64,000 nucleotides of DNA, taken from the NCBI RefSeq assembly GCF_035046505.1, contig NC_089827.1, positions 14,755,353 to 14,819,352 of the forward strand. The letters are read 5' to 3'. Position numbers and translations under genes: made by a program. Below the pieces are notes generated by a model, which searched no databases, had not been told where the DNA came from, and saw nothing but the letters and a program-made list of their open reading frames with translations. Shown here in pieces: positions 22,628 to 32,952 of the stretch. Each line of letters opens with the position of its first letter. Position 1 is the stretch's first letter. The stretch comes from Tiliqua scincoides. Its lineage: Eukaryota; Chordata; Lepidosauria; Squamata; Scincidae.

Positions 22628-23101
22628 AAGGAAGCCTTCCTCAAACTATGACTGAGGATCCCCTAGGTCGGTCACAACCCCATATCAGGTGGGTCACATA
22701 GCACCTAGCTCAGCTGCCATTGGAAATACAGAGCTAAAAGTACAGGGTGCAGACCTGCTGGACAGGGTGGGTTTCTAGTGGGAGAGAGCCATGGTGCTTT
22801 TCCCTGAATAGATGGGACGATGGGACTCTGAAAAAGAGAGAAGGCGGTGTGGTTGGAGAAAGATCCAAGTCTGTGTTCTTGGACTTCCAAGCCGGAATGT
22901 TTGAATTCTGAGCTATGCAAAATAACAGCACAAGCCTGTTGTGTAATGAGACATTAGGCGGTGGCTTAGGTTTGAAGCCTAAATCAATGTCACTTCTAGC
23001 CATGACATCATGCCCAGGTTAATGACAACACTTCCTGTGGCTCCTGACAGATTGTCATATTAAAAAGTGAGTTCCAGTACTAAAAAGTTTGAGAACCCTG
23101 G
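22628..23101. mobile_element. Non-autonomous hAT-type MITE (copy B)
   Basis: CTTCCTCAAACTATGACTGA at the left, TACTAAAAAGTTTGAGAACC at the right. It is similar along its length to 1,713-2,165. No transposase frame. Confidence 0.65.
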
Positions 23102-23115
23102 GCTAAGGTGTAAGG

Positions 23116-23480
23116 CAGTGGTTTCCAAACTTTTTATCACCAGGTTCCACTTTTTAAAACCTAGGTGGGTCTATTGGGACCCACCTAGGTTTACCAGACT
23201 TTTTTAAAGAAAAAGATCTAGAAATAAATGATATTTTATGTTTTTATAAGTAATACAAACCAGTAAAAAGAGCCTCAAACTTTCTCTCTCTCTATTAACA
23301 CATGCTTGCAAACTGCAGGAGCTCAGCTTCTTGCAGGGTAATTAGCAGCAGTATCTGATTTTGCAGTAGCCTCAGGGCTTGAGGCAATTAGTTATCAGGT
23401 TCCCATCATCCTCTGGCAACCCACCAAAAATCAGGTTCCAACCCACTAGTGGGTCCTGAGCCACAGTTTGGGAACTATTA
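23116..23480. mobile_element. hAT MITE, 'CAGTGGTTTCCAAA' family
   Basis: CAGTGGTTTCCAAACTTTTT and CAGTTTGGGAACTATTA are the ends; flanks GTGTAAGG and GTATAAGA match at 6 of 8. The interior (ACACATGCTTGCAAACTGCA; GAGGCAATTAGTTATC) is shared with 55,886-56,261. Confidence 0.8.
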
Positions 23481-24513
23481 GTATAAGAGGTGATCCTCCT
23501 TCCCCACCCTGGGTACAAAGTGAGACATGTTGCTACATTTCTGAATGTGATCTTACATAAGCGAACTGTTTATTTGAATTTTGTTATAATGGCTTCAGCC
23601 TTAACCTTCTCTTTAGGTTACATATATTGTTGGAAATCTCCTCTCCTGTTATGTAATGGATGGGTGGGAGGGGAAAGATGGGGTGTTTAACACTTTTCCA
23701 GCTCATAACCAAAATGCACTTGCCAACTTCCTTTTTTGGGCATAGCTCCTGTGCAGCTTAACACAGTTTGATAGGAATAAAATCTAGTAGGTGAAATGTT
23801 TCTCACTTCTGTGCAGGGCTGGCCCTTTATAAGGCCGACTGAGGCACTTGCCTCAGGTGCCAGTCTGGCAGGGAGAGAGCCAACCACCTCTGCCTGCCCA
23901 CTCAACTGCACTGCCTCCAGCTCCCTGGATGGAACAGACGGACAGAGTGAAAAACGGGAGGAGGAAAAAGGGTTAGGGTCTAGTGTGTGCCACAGCACCC
24001 TAGCCCACCACCCTTCCCTCCATGTCCTCTTCTATTCCCTTGTCTTCTCTTTTCCAACTCAGGGAGTCAGAGGCTGGCTGGCTGTTGCTGAATTCAGTGA
24101 CCAGACGTCCTCTTTTTCAAGGTCCTCCTCTTTTTTTAGCCTCATGTCCTGGAAAAGAACTTACATGTCCTCCTTTTCCCTGCAGGCAGCACATAGCCAC
24201 CTTGTAATTAATAAATTATATGTAATATAGTTTTAAATAATAAGTAATATTTTGTGAAATTATAATTGCACATGAAATCCATATGCACATGTACTTGCAC
24301 ACGAAATCCATATGCAAGTGTCTTTAGCAGTTATTTTGTTACGTCCTACATTTTTCTTGGATGTCCTACATTTTGGGATGCCTTGTTCTCTTTTGCAGTT
24401 ATGACATCCCTGCATCTCTCTGTATTCAGGATGCCTGCTTTGCCAGTGTGCTTCCAGGGAGGGGAATTCTCATAGCTAAGCCACTTTAAGGGTTAACAGA
24501 GAAGCTTTGCAGT
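23481..24513. other. Intergenic, decayed MITE sequence
   Basis: Phrases such as GAGGCACTTGCCTCAGGTGC (near 23,840) and GACCAGACGTCCTCTTTTTC (near 24,101) look like ends of further decayed DNA elements. The 144-codon frame at 23,796-24,230 runs through these and shows no domain. Confidence 0.35.
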
Positions 24514-24563
24514 GCATGACGGGAGTTGTAGGCAGCAGTGATTCCAGGAGAGTGCAAACCAAT
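24514..24563 (+). promoter_or_regulatory. Candidate SMIM30 promoter (ZNF143-like site + CCAAT)
   Basis: Positions 24,514-24,531 read GCATGACGGGAGTTGTAG, whose complement CTACAACTCCCGTCATGC closely resembles the ZNF143/THAP11 (SBS) promoter motif. A CCAAT box (NF-Y type) follows at 24,559-24,563. No TATA box is visible. Such pairs are typical of TATA-less housekeeping promoters. The link to SMIM30, 3.5 kb downstream, is inference from strand, spacing and the following splice donor. Confidence 0.45.
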
Positions 24564-24608
24564 CAGAAGCTCTTCCTCTTTCTCCTTGCAATGGCTGCTT
24601 CCAGGAAG
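24564..24608 (+). other. Candidate SMIM30 first exon
   Basis: A pyrimidine-rich start (CTCTTCCTCTTTCTCCTTGC) lies just after the CCAAT box. It is followed by an ATG at 24,591 and a consensus donor AAG/GTAGGG at 24,608/24,609. ATG GCT GCT TCC AGG AAG ends in phase 0, and the acceptor at 28,100 opens a frame that continues without a stop into the SMIM30 coding sequence. Exon and splice are predictions; transcript data were not available. Confidence 0.35.
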
Positions 24609-24760
24609 GTAGGGCATGTTGCATGCTTGGCCAGGGGGGCAGTGGCTGCAGGGGGTCCCATGTCACTGCTTTCTGTTTCAGTCTACCCCTTTCCTTCCCC
24701 TACCTGGAGAGTTTATCTTTGGGATGACACTCAGTGAGCTCTTTTTATTAGGTAAACAAG

Positions 24761-24850
24761 GCTGCAAGCCTATGCACACTTTCCTGGTAGTAAGCCCTAT
24801 TGACTATCATGGGACTTACTTCTGAGTAGACATGCCTAGCATTGGGCTGC
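24761..24850. mobile_element. Short (~90 bp) CCCAATCCTA MITE
   Basis: GCAAGCCTATGCACACTTTC at the left and ATGCCTAGCATTGGGCTGC at the right, with the GGGACTTACTTCTGAGTAGA block in the inverse orientation to 7,001. Confidence 0.7.
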
Positions 24851-24870
24851 AAGCTCCTGATCAGATCAGA

Positions 24871-25244
24871 TCCTCCTTTCTCTTTTTTTTAACATTTACA
24901 CACACACACACACACACACAAACCCCCTTACCTTCCTCTCTAACACTTAAACACACACACACCCTTTACCTTCCTCTCTAACATTTACACACATACACAC
25001 ACACGCACACACATCCCTTACCTTCCTCTCTAACATTTACACACACACACACTCACACCTTACCTTCCTATTTTTTACATTTACACACTCACCTGAACCC
25101 TCCTGTCTAACATTTACACATAGGCACCCTTTACCTTCCTCTCTAATTTTTACACACACCTTACCTTCCTCTCTAACTTTTGCACTTACTTACACATACA
25201 TACACACACAGCCCTTTCCTTCCTCTCTTTTTTTAACATTTACT
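24871..25244. repeat. Compound CA-rich minisatellite
   Basis: About eight diverged units of roughly 40-60 bp. Each combines CTTACCTTCCTCTCTAACAT with a TTTACACACAC run of variable length. The array lies in the presumed first intron of SMIM30. It is not CRISPR: the units are diverged and there are no unique spacers. Confidence 0.9.
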
Positions 25245-25560
25245 TCATTGTGTCACAGCCTGGTATTTGCTTTGTCTAACAAGGATTTAATTTTTCTTTT
25301 TTCTGGGGGTGGTGGTGGTTTTGTTTTTCAGTAGGTGCTGAACTGCAGGACTGGTTCCTGTTTCCAAGATCCCTTTTCTAACTGACCCAGGAAATAATCC
25401 TAATTAAAGGCTGACACAGGTAGGATGCCGGTGGAGTGAGATGGAGGCTTGTGGGAAAGTTTAAGCTTTTATGTAAGGGTGTTGCCTGTTTCTGGTTTAA
25501 AGTGGAAGTTCTCTTCCTTTTAAAATAGGGAGTCATCAGAGCGATCTTGTGTGCCACTTA

Positions 25561-25650
25561 GCAGCAAAATCCTATGCACATCTACTCAGAAGTAAGTTAC
25601 ATTGTGTTCAATGGAGCTTACTCCCAGGAAAGTGTGTATAGGATTGCAAC
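25561..25650. mobile_element. Short (~90 bp) CCCAATCCTA MITE
   Basis: GCAGCAAAATCCTATGCACA to GTGTGTATAGGATTGCAAC, inverted ends, with the GGAGCTTACTCCCAGGAAAG block. Confidence 0.72.
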
Positions 25651-25664
25651 CCAAGTCTCTAGTG

Positions 25665-26146
25665 CAGTGGTTCTCAAACTGGTGGGTCGTGACCCACCAG
25701 CCTGAGAACCAATGCCATTGCCCCCTTAAGGGGTGGGGAAAGGCAGTGATGCAATCCCCAGGATCACACTGCTGTGAGGGACCTAGGGGCCTTTTTAACA
25801 TACCTGAGTCCAGTACAGGGAGCCCTGCAGAGCCCTCTGCAAGGCTCCCAACACCTCTAGACACTGACAAAAGATTATCACAACCCACGTCTTGTTTTGC
25901 AATCGAAACCTGGAAGTGGGCTGGGATTGCATTTGTTTAGAGGTGGGGGGAGTCTTGCAGAGGGCTCCATGGGGCTCCCTGCTCCTCCCACTGGATGCCT
26001 GCAGGGACTCAGGTATATTTAATAAAAGCTACTAGGTCACCTGCAGCAGCACAATCCAGGGGATTACGTTTCTGCTTTCCACCCCACCCCACCCCTGCAA
26101 AGACTCACCCTGGACCTGAAACTCTGCAAGTGTTTGAGAACCAGTG
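25665..26146. mobile_element. hAT-type MITE, 'CAGTGGTTCTCAAAC' family
   Basis: CAGTGGTTCTCAAACTGGTG at the left, GTGTTTGAGAACCAGTG at the right. The interior is GC-richer than its flanks. No transposase. Confidence 0.7.
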
Positions 26147-27237
26147 CTGTGGTGTTTGGTTTGTTATTAAAAGCTTCCTCTTACCTGATAATAGATGCTC
26201 CTGATTTTAAAGGAGTTCCTCCTCCTTCAAAAATATAACACACACGTAAATATGAGGCTATTTTTTTCCTTCTAAATATCATAGTCTCATATAATATTAA
26301 GCTATATTTTAGAAGGAGGGGAAACTCCTTTACAATCAGGGGCATCTATTACCAGGTAATGAAAAGCTTTTAATAACAAAGCAAACACTAGCACCCCCCC
26401 CCCCCCGCCAGCCTTTCAACCTCAGGGCTCCTGGACCCTTAACAATTGTGTAAAGGAGGGAATTTCAGTAGGAGCAGCTTGTCATCTGTGAGATGACAAG
26501 CTGCACTTCCTGAAATTCTCTCTTCTACAAATTGTTAAAGATCCAGGAGCCCTGTGGTTGGAAGGCTGACCACCCCTGCAGTAGGTGGCAAGCAAGATCA
26601 TGCTAAAGATTCCATGTATTAAAAGGCAAGACAGTTTCTACGTAAAATAAGAGGCATACATAGGGTCTCACAGACAGCATAAGGTCACAAACTATTGTTG
26701 TAAAACAAAGAATGTAAACAAAACAAAATTTTGCCTGGGTAATATGAGCATTGCCCCTTCAAGAGGAAAGATGCCCTATATTTCAGTGGGTTGGGTATTA
26801 CCTCAACAGTAGGTCCCTGGCAATAGCTCCTTAAACATAGTAGTGCCATATTCCATGGCACATATCTCTGTCATTGAGCACTTTGATCTAGCAGTACTAT
26901 ACACGTATGTGCACACTGACAAGCATGTAAGAGTGGAACAAGAGGACCTTGAGAAGTAAAACCGAATTTAATTTGCCTAAAATCAACAGTTGTTAATAAA
27001 ATAAGCTATTTTGTGGGAGTGTATATACTTTTTTTCTTCATGCATATTTAGCAGTATACAGTACAAACTTTCTTACTGGAACTAGCAGTAACTCTTGTTG
27101 GAGAGGAAAAGGAAATCAATTCAGTTTCAGGTCACATAAGAAATGTGGCATCTCTGTGTTGTGTCTTTATGTATGACTACGGTATTGTCAGTTACTGTCT
27201 TGTGCTTCCTAACGGTTCTAATTGGTTTTTATCAGTG
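26147..27237. other. Presumed SMIM30 intron sequence, no gene recognised
   Basis: It includes a C-run near 26,393 and two inverted related blocks: CTGATAATAGATGCTCCTGA (26,184) against GGGCATCTATTACCAGGTAA (26,340), and an arm pair around 26,410-26,560. The whole 26,180-26,580 interval therefore looks like a decayed foldback element. Confidence 0.4.
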
Positions 27238-27352
27238 ATTTTGTTTATTGTCTTACATATGTGTATTTCTTTATGGAATTTTGTGAGCCACTATGTGCAT
27301 TTGCTTCCGCATAGGAAAGGTGGGATATAATTTTTTTTAAAATAAATAGTAT
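27238..27352 (+). repeat. L2/CR1-like 3' tail fragment
   Basis: GGAATTTTGTGAGCCACTAT and GGAAAGGTGGGATATAA followed by an AAATAAATA tail resemble the 3' ends of L2/CR1-type retroposons. Diverged. Confidence 0.45.
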
Positions 27353-27784
27353 ACCATACAAAGAGCAAGTGATGATATTTACACAGACTAGAGAATCCAG
27401 AGTATCTTGTAAGACTGCTGTGTGGGAAGCCACTGGAAGTATCTCTGCAATTCCACAAGGTGGCTCTGTGCATGACACTCCATCCTGCAAGTGCCATTTT
27501 CTTCAGAAAATCTGCTGTGGTACAAACACTTCCCTAGATGGCTGCTCCATAACTTTAATGTGCAAATTGTCCCTTAGAGGGGACATGTCTTCCACAAAGT
27601 GTTCATAAGAGACATTTAACCAGGCTTTCCTTTTCAGACTTACAAAGATAGAGATTTCAGAGTCTTCAAGGTTGCTTGTATCTTGGGGAAGTGCACTTTA
27701 TCGTATTACCTTGGGGCAAATAAAAGCATTTTGTTTTGTATGGTTGCCTTGTATTCTGGGAAGGGGGGTGGAATCTTGTTTGTC

Positions 27785-27995
27785 CAGGTTGGCCCTCAAT
27801 CTGCAGATGATCCATTCCTGGATCCCTCAGGGATACCAAATCTGCAGCTGGGGTCATCAGCTCACCTGCCAGATGTGACCAGAAGGCACTTCTGTAGTGT
27901 CCAGGAGGTCAGGTGAGGCCCTCCAGCGCGGGTCCAGCACCCAGACTGAGGCAAATCCATAGGTGCCAAACACATGGATAAAGCGACCTCACCTG
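27785..27995 (+). mobile_element. Tigger-like MITE upstream of the SMIM30 exon
   Basis: CAGGTTGGCCCTCAATCTGC at the left and GCGACCTCACCTG at the right, with internal CAAATCCATAGGTGCCAAAC. It ends about 105 bp before the SMIM30 acceptor. The same family is at 32,953 and 57,405. Non-coding. Confidence 0.7.
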
Positions 27996-28100
27996 TACTA
28001 GTGCAATACAAAGGGAGTTTGTCCTAAATAGCATTTCACAATGATGTAAATCTCTGTAACAAAGTTTATGTCTTGACCTTTCTCTGATCTTGTGTTTTAG

Positions 28101-28163
28101 AGACAGTTGACTCTCCAGTTCATCTCGTTATTTAGCCGTTCATTTGGAATCATCGGATCAACA
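28101..28163 (+). promoter_or_regulatory. SMIM30: SMIM30 coding exon acceptor and 5' leader
   Basis: The acceptor is a pyrimidine-rich TGATCTTGTGTTTTAG ending at 28,100. The leader to the ATG at 28,164 is 63 bases, exactly 21 codons, and is open in the SMIM30 frame. It could therefore be untranslated or encode an N-terminal extension if an in-frame upstream ATG is spliced on. Confidence 0.65.
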
Positions 28164-28349
28164 ATGATTGGGAACGTGGCTCCTCTCCAGCTCATCTTGG
28201 TGTTGCTCTCACTGCTGGTGGGGCTGCCTGTTGTGGAAGCGCTGAATACAGGCGATGCGTTAGCCCTCTTGGTGGGTGCCGTCCTCAGCGGCATCGGATT
28301 CTGTGCCTGCCTGGGTTTATATGCAAGAAAACGAAATGGAGAGCTGTAA
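28164..28349 (+). CDS. SMIM30: Small integral membrane protein 30 (micropeptide)
   Basis: A 61-residue protein recognised by its core LPVVEA...GDALALL and its C-terminus CACLGLYARKRNGEL, which match human SMIM30 (59 residues, the micropeptide of LINC00998). Residues about 8-21 form a hydrophobic signal-like segment ending near VVEA (23-26). Residues about 32-53 form a second hydrophobic, membrane-spanning segment, followed by a short basic tail ARKRN, expected in the cytosol. The family protein is reported in ER membranes and linked to membrane anchoring of Src-family kinases; the exact role is unsettled. I chose the ATG at 28,164 because it aligns with the human start; the frame stays open upstream to 28,101 with no other ATG within the exon except at 28,107. 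GPR85 lies about 15 kb downstream on the same strand. Confidence 0.92.
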   Translation: MIGNVAPLQLILVLLSLLVGLPVVEALNTGDALALLVGAVLSGIGFCACLGLYARKRNGEL

Positions 28350-28562
28350 CTTTAAGGAGAAAGGCGGCCAGGTCAAGCAATGACAACTTGCTGGTTGGAT
28401 TGAAGTTTAAATTTGAATTTGGGCTTGGTCCCAAAACTAGAGTAAAAGGTTTCAAATTGTTTATAACCGTGCTGTGTTCAGGAGTGGGGGGACTATGCTT
28501 GATAGAAAAAAAAAATTGGAAAACCGATCCCTATGCTTATGGGAAGATTTTCCATATTTCTT

Positions 28563-28631
28563 GTAAATTAAAATCTTAAGAAGAACACCACTTGTGTTAT
28601 TGAATAGGAAAAATTAGCAGTATAAACCCAC
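28563..28631 (+). repeat. 3'UTR duplicated module, copy 1
   Basis: About 69 bp containing ATTAAA and TTATTGAATAGGAAAAATTA, repeated with changes at 28,983-29,055. Direct orientation, about 420 bp apart; not part of an interspersed family seen elsewhere in the window. Confidence 0.85.
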
Positions 28632-28982
28632 CTGAGGAAGCGCTACTTGAGGTGGGCTGGGGAAAAGGGCAGCTAGCCTGGGTGGAGGATGGGGCTGCAA
28701 ACAAACAAAACAAATCTCTAGAAATATAGATATTCTCTAAACTGGTTAAATTGCTTTGTTTCTTGTAATGAAAGCAAATGTGTCTCGTTCTTACTCCTTC
28801 AAAATTTAAATTCCACACTTACTTTCCAATAAGGTCAAACTAATGTACACATTCCTAGTTCTGTTCTATCTTCCCCTTGGAACTTCTCTGTGGTAGTGAT
28901 TTTTCAAAGAGTTGAACCATTGTCTCGGGGGGGGGGGAGTATTTGGGAAGTACCTGTTCCAAAGAGTAAAATCCATTGGGAG

Positions 28983-29055
28983 TAAATTAAAATCTTGAGT
29001 TAAGAGGAACACCAGCTATGTTATTGAATAGGAAAAATTAACAGTATAAATCCAC
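28983..29055 (+). repeat. 3'UTR duplicated module, copy 2
   Basis: Second copy of the module at 28,563-28,631, again with ATTAAA (28,986-28,991) and TTATTGAATAGGAAAAATTA. A few small insertions and substitutions separate the copies. Confidence 0.85.
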
Positions 29056-30473
29056 ATGATCCCCTAAGAACTAGTAAGTGCTAATCTGAGAAATATATTT
29101 AAAAAGACCAGATATTTTCTGTCTGTATCTCTTGATCTGTTTCTATGTAGCATTATTTGCAGGGGGGTCAATAAATAGTGGAACTCCCAGTATTCTAAGC
29201 GTATTAAATGAGGTGGAAGGTTCATTAACCAGAAGATTTTGCTAGATCTTCCAAAGTTATTAAAGTGATATACTTCACAAGTTGTGTGGGAAATGGTTGC
29301 ATGCCAGTTCTCTTGTTATGTTCTTGACTCATGTGTTTTAATTTTTAGCAATCAAGCACCTAGGGCTTGGGAGAAACTCTGCCTAAAGGACATCCTAAAA
29401 CATATGTGCCATAGAACTGAATGAATGATATAGCCTTGGAAGTATAGGAATTTTGTATAAGAAGTTAGGAAAATGCATGCTTAGCCAGATCCTGTATTGC
29501 AGTTTTTGCTCTGAGCTGCTTGCTTGGAAGAGTCTAGACATGGCACAACACTTGTTTGCCAGGTCAGGGAAAAGAAGTGTTGTAGAGGAAGGACCACATT
29601 ACCTCCAGTTTTTGGTCACAAGAGCCAACAAGTATTTGCTGTAAAATAGTCTTCTTTTGCAAAAGCAAATAGCAGTATAGACCAATAGCAGAACTGCTTT
29701 CCATGAGTTTCTCTGTAAACTATGGGAATCCACAAAATTGAGCCATAGGACGTAATAAAAAGCACTGAAATCAGAGGTGTTGATAGGATCAGCAGATTAA
29801 TCACTTATAAAACTGTACTTCTTTCTTATCTATTGATCCCCCACTTAATGTGTTTCTTAACAAACTTGGCACATAGGAATATAAATGCTCCCCAGGGATT
29901 AACCTTGCTGGTATAGTAACTTGCCTCTCTGTGTCTACTGAAGCTTTTAGGTTCAAAGTCACCAAATTGCACATTTCAGGGGCTTTGGCCTATTTTTTTT
30001 TCTCTTTAAAGAAACTGTTCCACAATCCTTATACCCTCTAGGATTGCCAAGAGATATAGTTTAGGGAGCTTTCAAAGTCGAAATGGAGGTTTTAGGAAAC
30101 AAACCCCAAACATTTAGTATGCTTTCAAGAACTTTGGTCAGTCAGCGGGTCTCCCATGATTGGGACATTGCAGTGTTGTTGGTACAGCTAACACACTAAT
30201 CACTTTGCTGGTTTTGCATCAGTTGCTCCTCAATATGTTCCTTCAGTTTTGGGGTTGCTCTATTTGAGGTCATTCTCTTGTCCTGGGTATATTGCTCTGT
30301 TACAAAACATGTGCATGCTGTATCAGATGTGAAGTGTGGAAGGGAGGAGTTGTGGAGGGGGGTATTGTCCCTTTGGTATTGGTTCAAGCCTCTTGTTTAC
30401 ATGTATCTTAAAGGGCAACCAAAAAGTGACATGCATGCACTTTGTATCTGATGCGATACTCATGGCTGCAATG

Positions 30474-30563
30474 TTGAATCCTAAGAAAGTCAGTCACGAC
30501 TAAGTTAAGTTCCATTAGTTTCAATGGTTCTTAATCATGATTAACTTTTTAAGGATACAACCC
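30474..30563. mobile_element. Diverged short CCCAATCCTA MITE
   Basis: TGAATCCTAAGAAAGTCAGT to TTTTTAAGGATACAACCC, with a central AGTTCCATTAGTTTCAATGG matching the class core. Old. Confidence 0.5.
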
Positions 30564-31318
30564 TTTGCATTTGACTACACAAATGCCTTGTGTGAAGCAT
30601 CCTTTGTGAGCTACTGGACCAAGTTTCTATATGTGACAACGGTTCCCATTTGAAGAAGTCTTCTTTCTATGACCTTGTGATCAAATGGAAGGAATACTGA
30701 CTTATATAATATTTTATCTTCTGGTATCCTGTAGAGAAGCTGCTCTGACAAAAACTACTTCTGTATAATGACCCTCGGCCTGTCTCACTGAAAGGCAACT
30801 GTTTTTGTTCAAAGTCTAGAGTAGAACATTAAAGCCAAAGAAATGGACTTGACCTTCCTATACATGTACGCGCAGCTTTGTTGAACTGGTTTAATTTTTA
30901 TAGAGTTTGTACTTGTAACCCTGCCACGTGCTGTCCATTTTCAGTATAGACCTTTAAATTCAAGCAAGATGTTTTCCAGGCTTATTGCACCTTGATTTAA
31001 CAGTTTCGGGGTGGGGAGGGGTCTTACAAGGTATTGGGTACTGTCATACATTCATGTCTTTTCAATTTTTGAAAGCTGCAGAACAAAATCTTTGGAGACC
31101 CTCTAGGGTCAGCCTGTGAGACATGAAAGATATTGAGAAATAGTGTCCTCTTCTGCCTAAACCTGCAGGTTTCTAATGGAAAGGTTGTTTGCTGTGCATA
31201 ATGGTGTTTTGGTTTACGATGGAAACTATACATGTTACTGTTTGATAAGAAGATAACTTGTAAGTGACTTGAACTGAAAGCAGTTTCTGTGGTGAGTTTT
31301 TTTTTTTCCTAAATTTCT

Positions 31319-31324
31319 AATAAA
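31319..31324 (+). terminator. Candidate SMIM30 distal polyadenylation signal
   Basis: AATAAA followed within 40 bases by T/G-rich sequence (TTTTTTGATTCGG; GAATGTCTGTTACTG). It marks the end of the repeat-poor tract downstream of SMIM30. Confidence 0.45.
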
Positions 31325-31859
31325 ATTTTTTGATTCGGTTTACTTGAATGTCTGTTACTGAAATGGGAGGGAGTGCAAAATAAGATTGTTTTTAAAATAC
31401 TTCCAGTTTCTCAATACAGGCTTGAGGTTGTGAAATACTCCTCTTTTAGGAACTCTTCTAGTGCCCCAGACCTGACTAAGGACACATTTCAATCCCTTTG
31501 AAATAAATAGCATCACTTCCTTTGAGTTTCAAATTTCTGAGGGTCAGGCTTCAGCTTGTTATATGAATGTCTTATAATGCGCAGAAAGGTGCATGGTAAG
31601 ATTAAGAAGTAAATACTTTTATATGACTGTTATGTGCATTTGATTTTTAAAAGCGCCCTGTATCAGGTTAGATTCCATCCCTTTAAAGTTTGTTTGTTTA
31701 TTACCATATTTATACACTGACTTTCTCAACAGACTCAAGGTGGATTACATAGGCAGGTTGAACATCCTTCCCCTTCTCCATGCTCTTAACCCTGCTGGGG
31801 AACAATGACAGGAACCCAGATAGTACCTATTTTCCCTAACAAGGCCATTAGCAATTTCA

Positions 31860-32339
31860 GGACCCAATCCTATGCCAGGGCAGCACTAGCGGCCAGCATG
31901 CTGCCCCAGCAACCGCCATCATGTGAGTACCGCAAAGCACGTCACTGCTGGCAGTAAGCCCGCTGTGCCAGCAGAGAGGCCAGTGCCAGTCAGCGCTGGG
32001 TGTCAGCACTGGGAAGACAAAGTGGCCAGGGGTGCATTCTCCCACAAGCCGACAGTGAGATTTTTTAGGGTGGAGGGAAGGCGGGGGGATGGTGGAACTG
32101 GGCGGAGGGAAAGCAGATCATGGGGAGGGTTGGGCCCAGTTGGGGGCAGGGACTGCAGCAGAGTCTGCCACTGAATCCTATGCCCCCTTCCACACCTGAA
32201 AGCCCGATACGGTCCTCAGTTCTTGCAGAAATCCATTGCTGCCAGCAGAACTTGACACAGGGTAGGGGGACCAACCGGGCCATTTTGGTGCCGCTGTACC
32301 TCTTGGCACTGTCAGGGATAGGATTGGGCTGCCTATTAG
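31860..32339. mobile_element. CCCAATCCTA MITE, ~480-bp class, 9-bp TSD
   Basis: GGACCCAATCCTATGCCAGG at the left, GGATAGGATTGGGCTGCC at the right. Flanked by GCAATTTCA at 31,851-31,859 and 32,340-32,348. The interior is GC-rich, which gives spurious frames of up to 145 codons. Confidence 0.75.
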
Positions 32340-32952
32340 GCAATTTCAACAGAGGAAACAGCGGGAATAGGGTGCCTCGATTCTCTTCCTATCCCTCCTG
32401 GGTGCTTTTCAGCTTTAAAAAAGATGTTCTATTAGCAGAGATCTTTCATGTCTTTGCTACCTTGGCCTTGAGAGAACTGCACAGAAGACGTAGCTGTGGT
32501 GGGCCTGAAAATGTTTTGTGTAGTTTGATATCCAGTGCTGAAGAAACAGCAAGTTAAAACCTCAGAGACATTGCCCTCTTTTTAAAAAAAATGTCGATAG
32601 AAATCTTTTTAAGCTCAAGGGAGCAGGACCTAAATGGTTAGGAGGCTTTAGTTAGTTAACATTACGCAAATGTAAGGATTTCGTTACTTTTTTATGTTGC
32701 ACAAGCTGGCCAAGGGACTGAATTTCCTACTGAATTTACAAGCAAATAAAAACGGTTAATGTCTTGTTTCAGAGCAGTAAGTTCACGCTTTCCGAAATGC
32801 ATAATGATGCATTTTTTAAAACAAATCCCCCAAAAGCTGTTTAATAAAAGGTACTTACTGTGTTCTAATGCATTTAATGGATCTGTGGACTTCTCTACAT
32901 ATACTTCTTTACAGTATATGTGCAATGTGCAATCAAGTTCTTCAAACGAGTA
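32340..32952. other. Intergenic, no gene recognised
   Basis: AT-rich, without recognised repeats or coding signal. Confidence 0.3.

Larger units (their letters stand above)
28350..31340 (+). other. SMIM30: Likely SMIM30 3'UTR and downstream
   Basis: Almost 3 kb with very few recognisable transposons, unusual for this window and consistent with a long 3'UTR. ATTAAA occurs at 28,567-28,572, followed by GT-rich sequence (TTGTGTTATTG). A related copy is at 28,986-28,991, and a canonical AATAAA at 31,319-31,324 precedes a T/G-rich stretch. Short and long isoforms are therefore possible. One short MITE lies at 30,474-30,563. Confidence 0.5.

Noticed and set aside
23796-24230. 144-codon frame as an upstream gene of SMIM30
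   Set aside because: It crosses decayed MITE ends, has no recognisable domain and no good splice signals in phase.
24871-25244. CRISPR-like array
   Set aside because: Units are diverged, spacing is irregular and the 'spacers' are CA runs; the genome is eukaryotic.
31923-32557. Frames of up to 145 codons
   Set aside because: They arise from the GC-rich interior of the ~480-bp MITE at 31,860.
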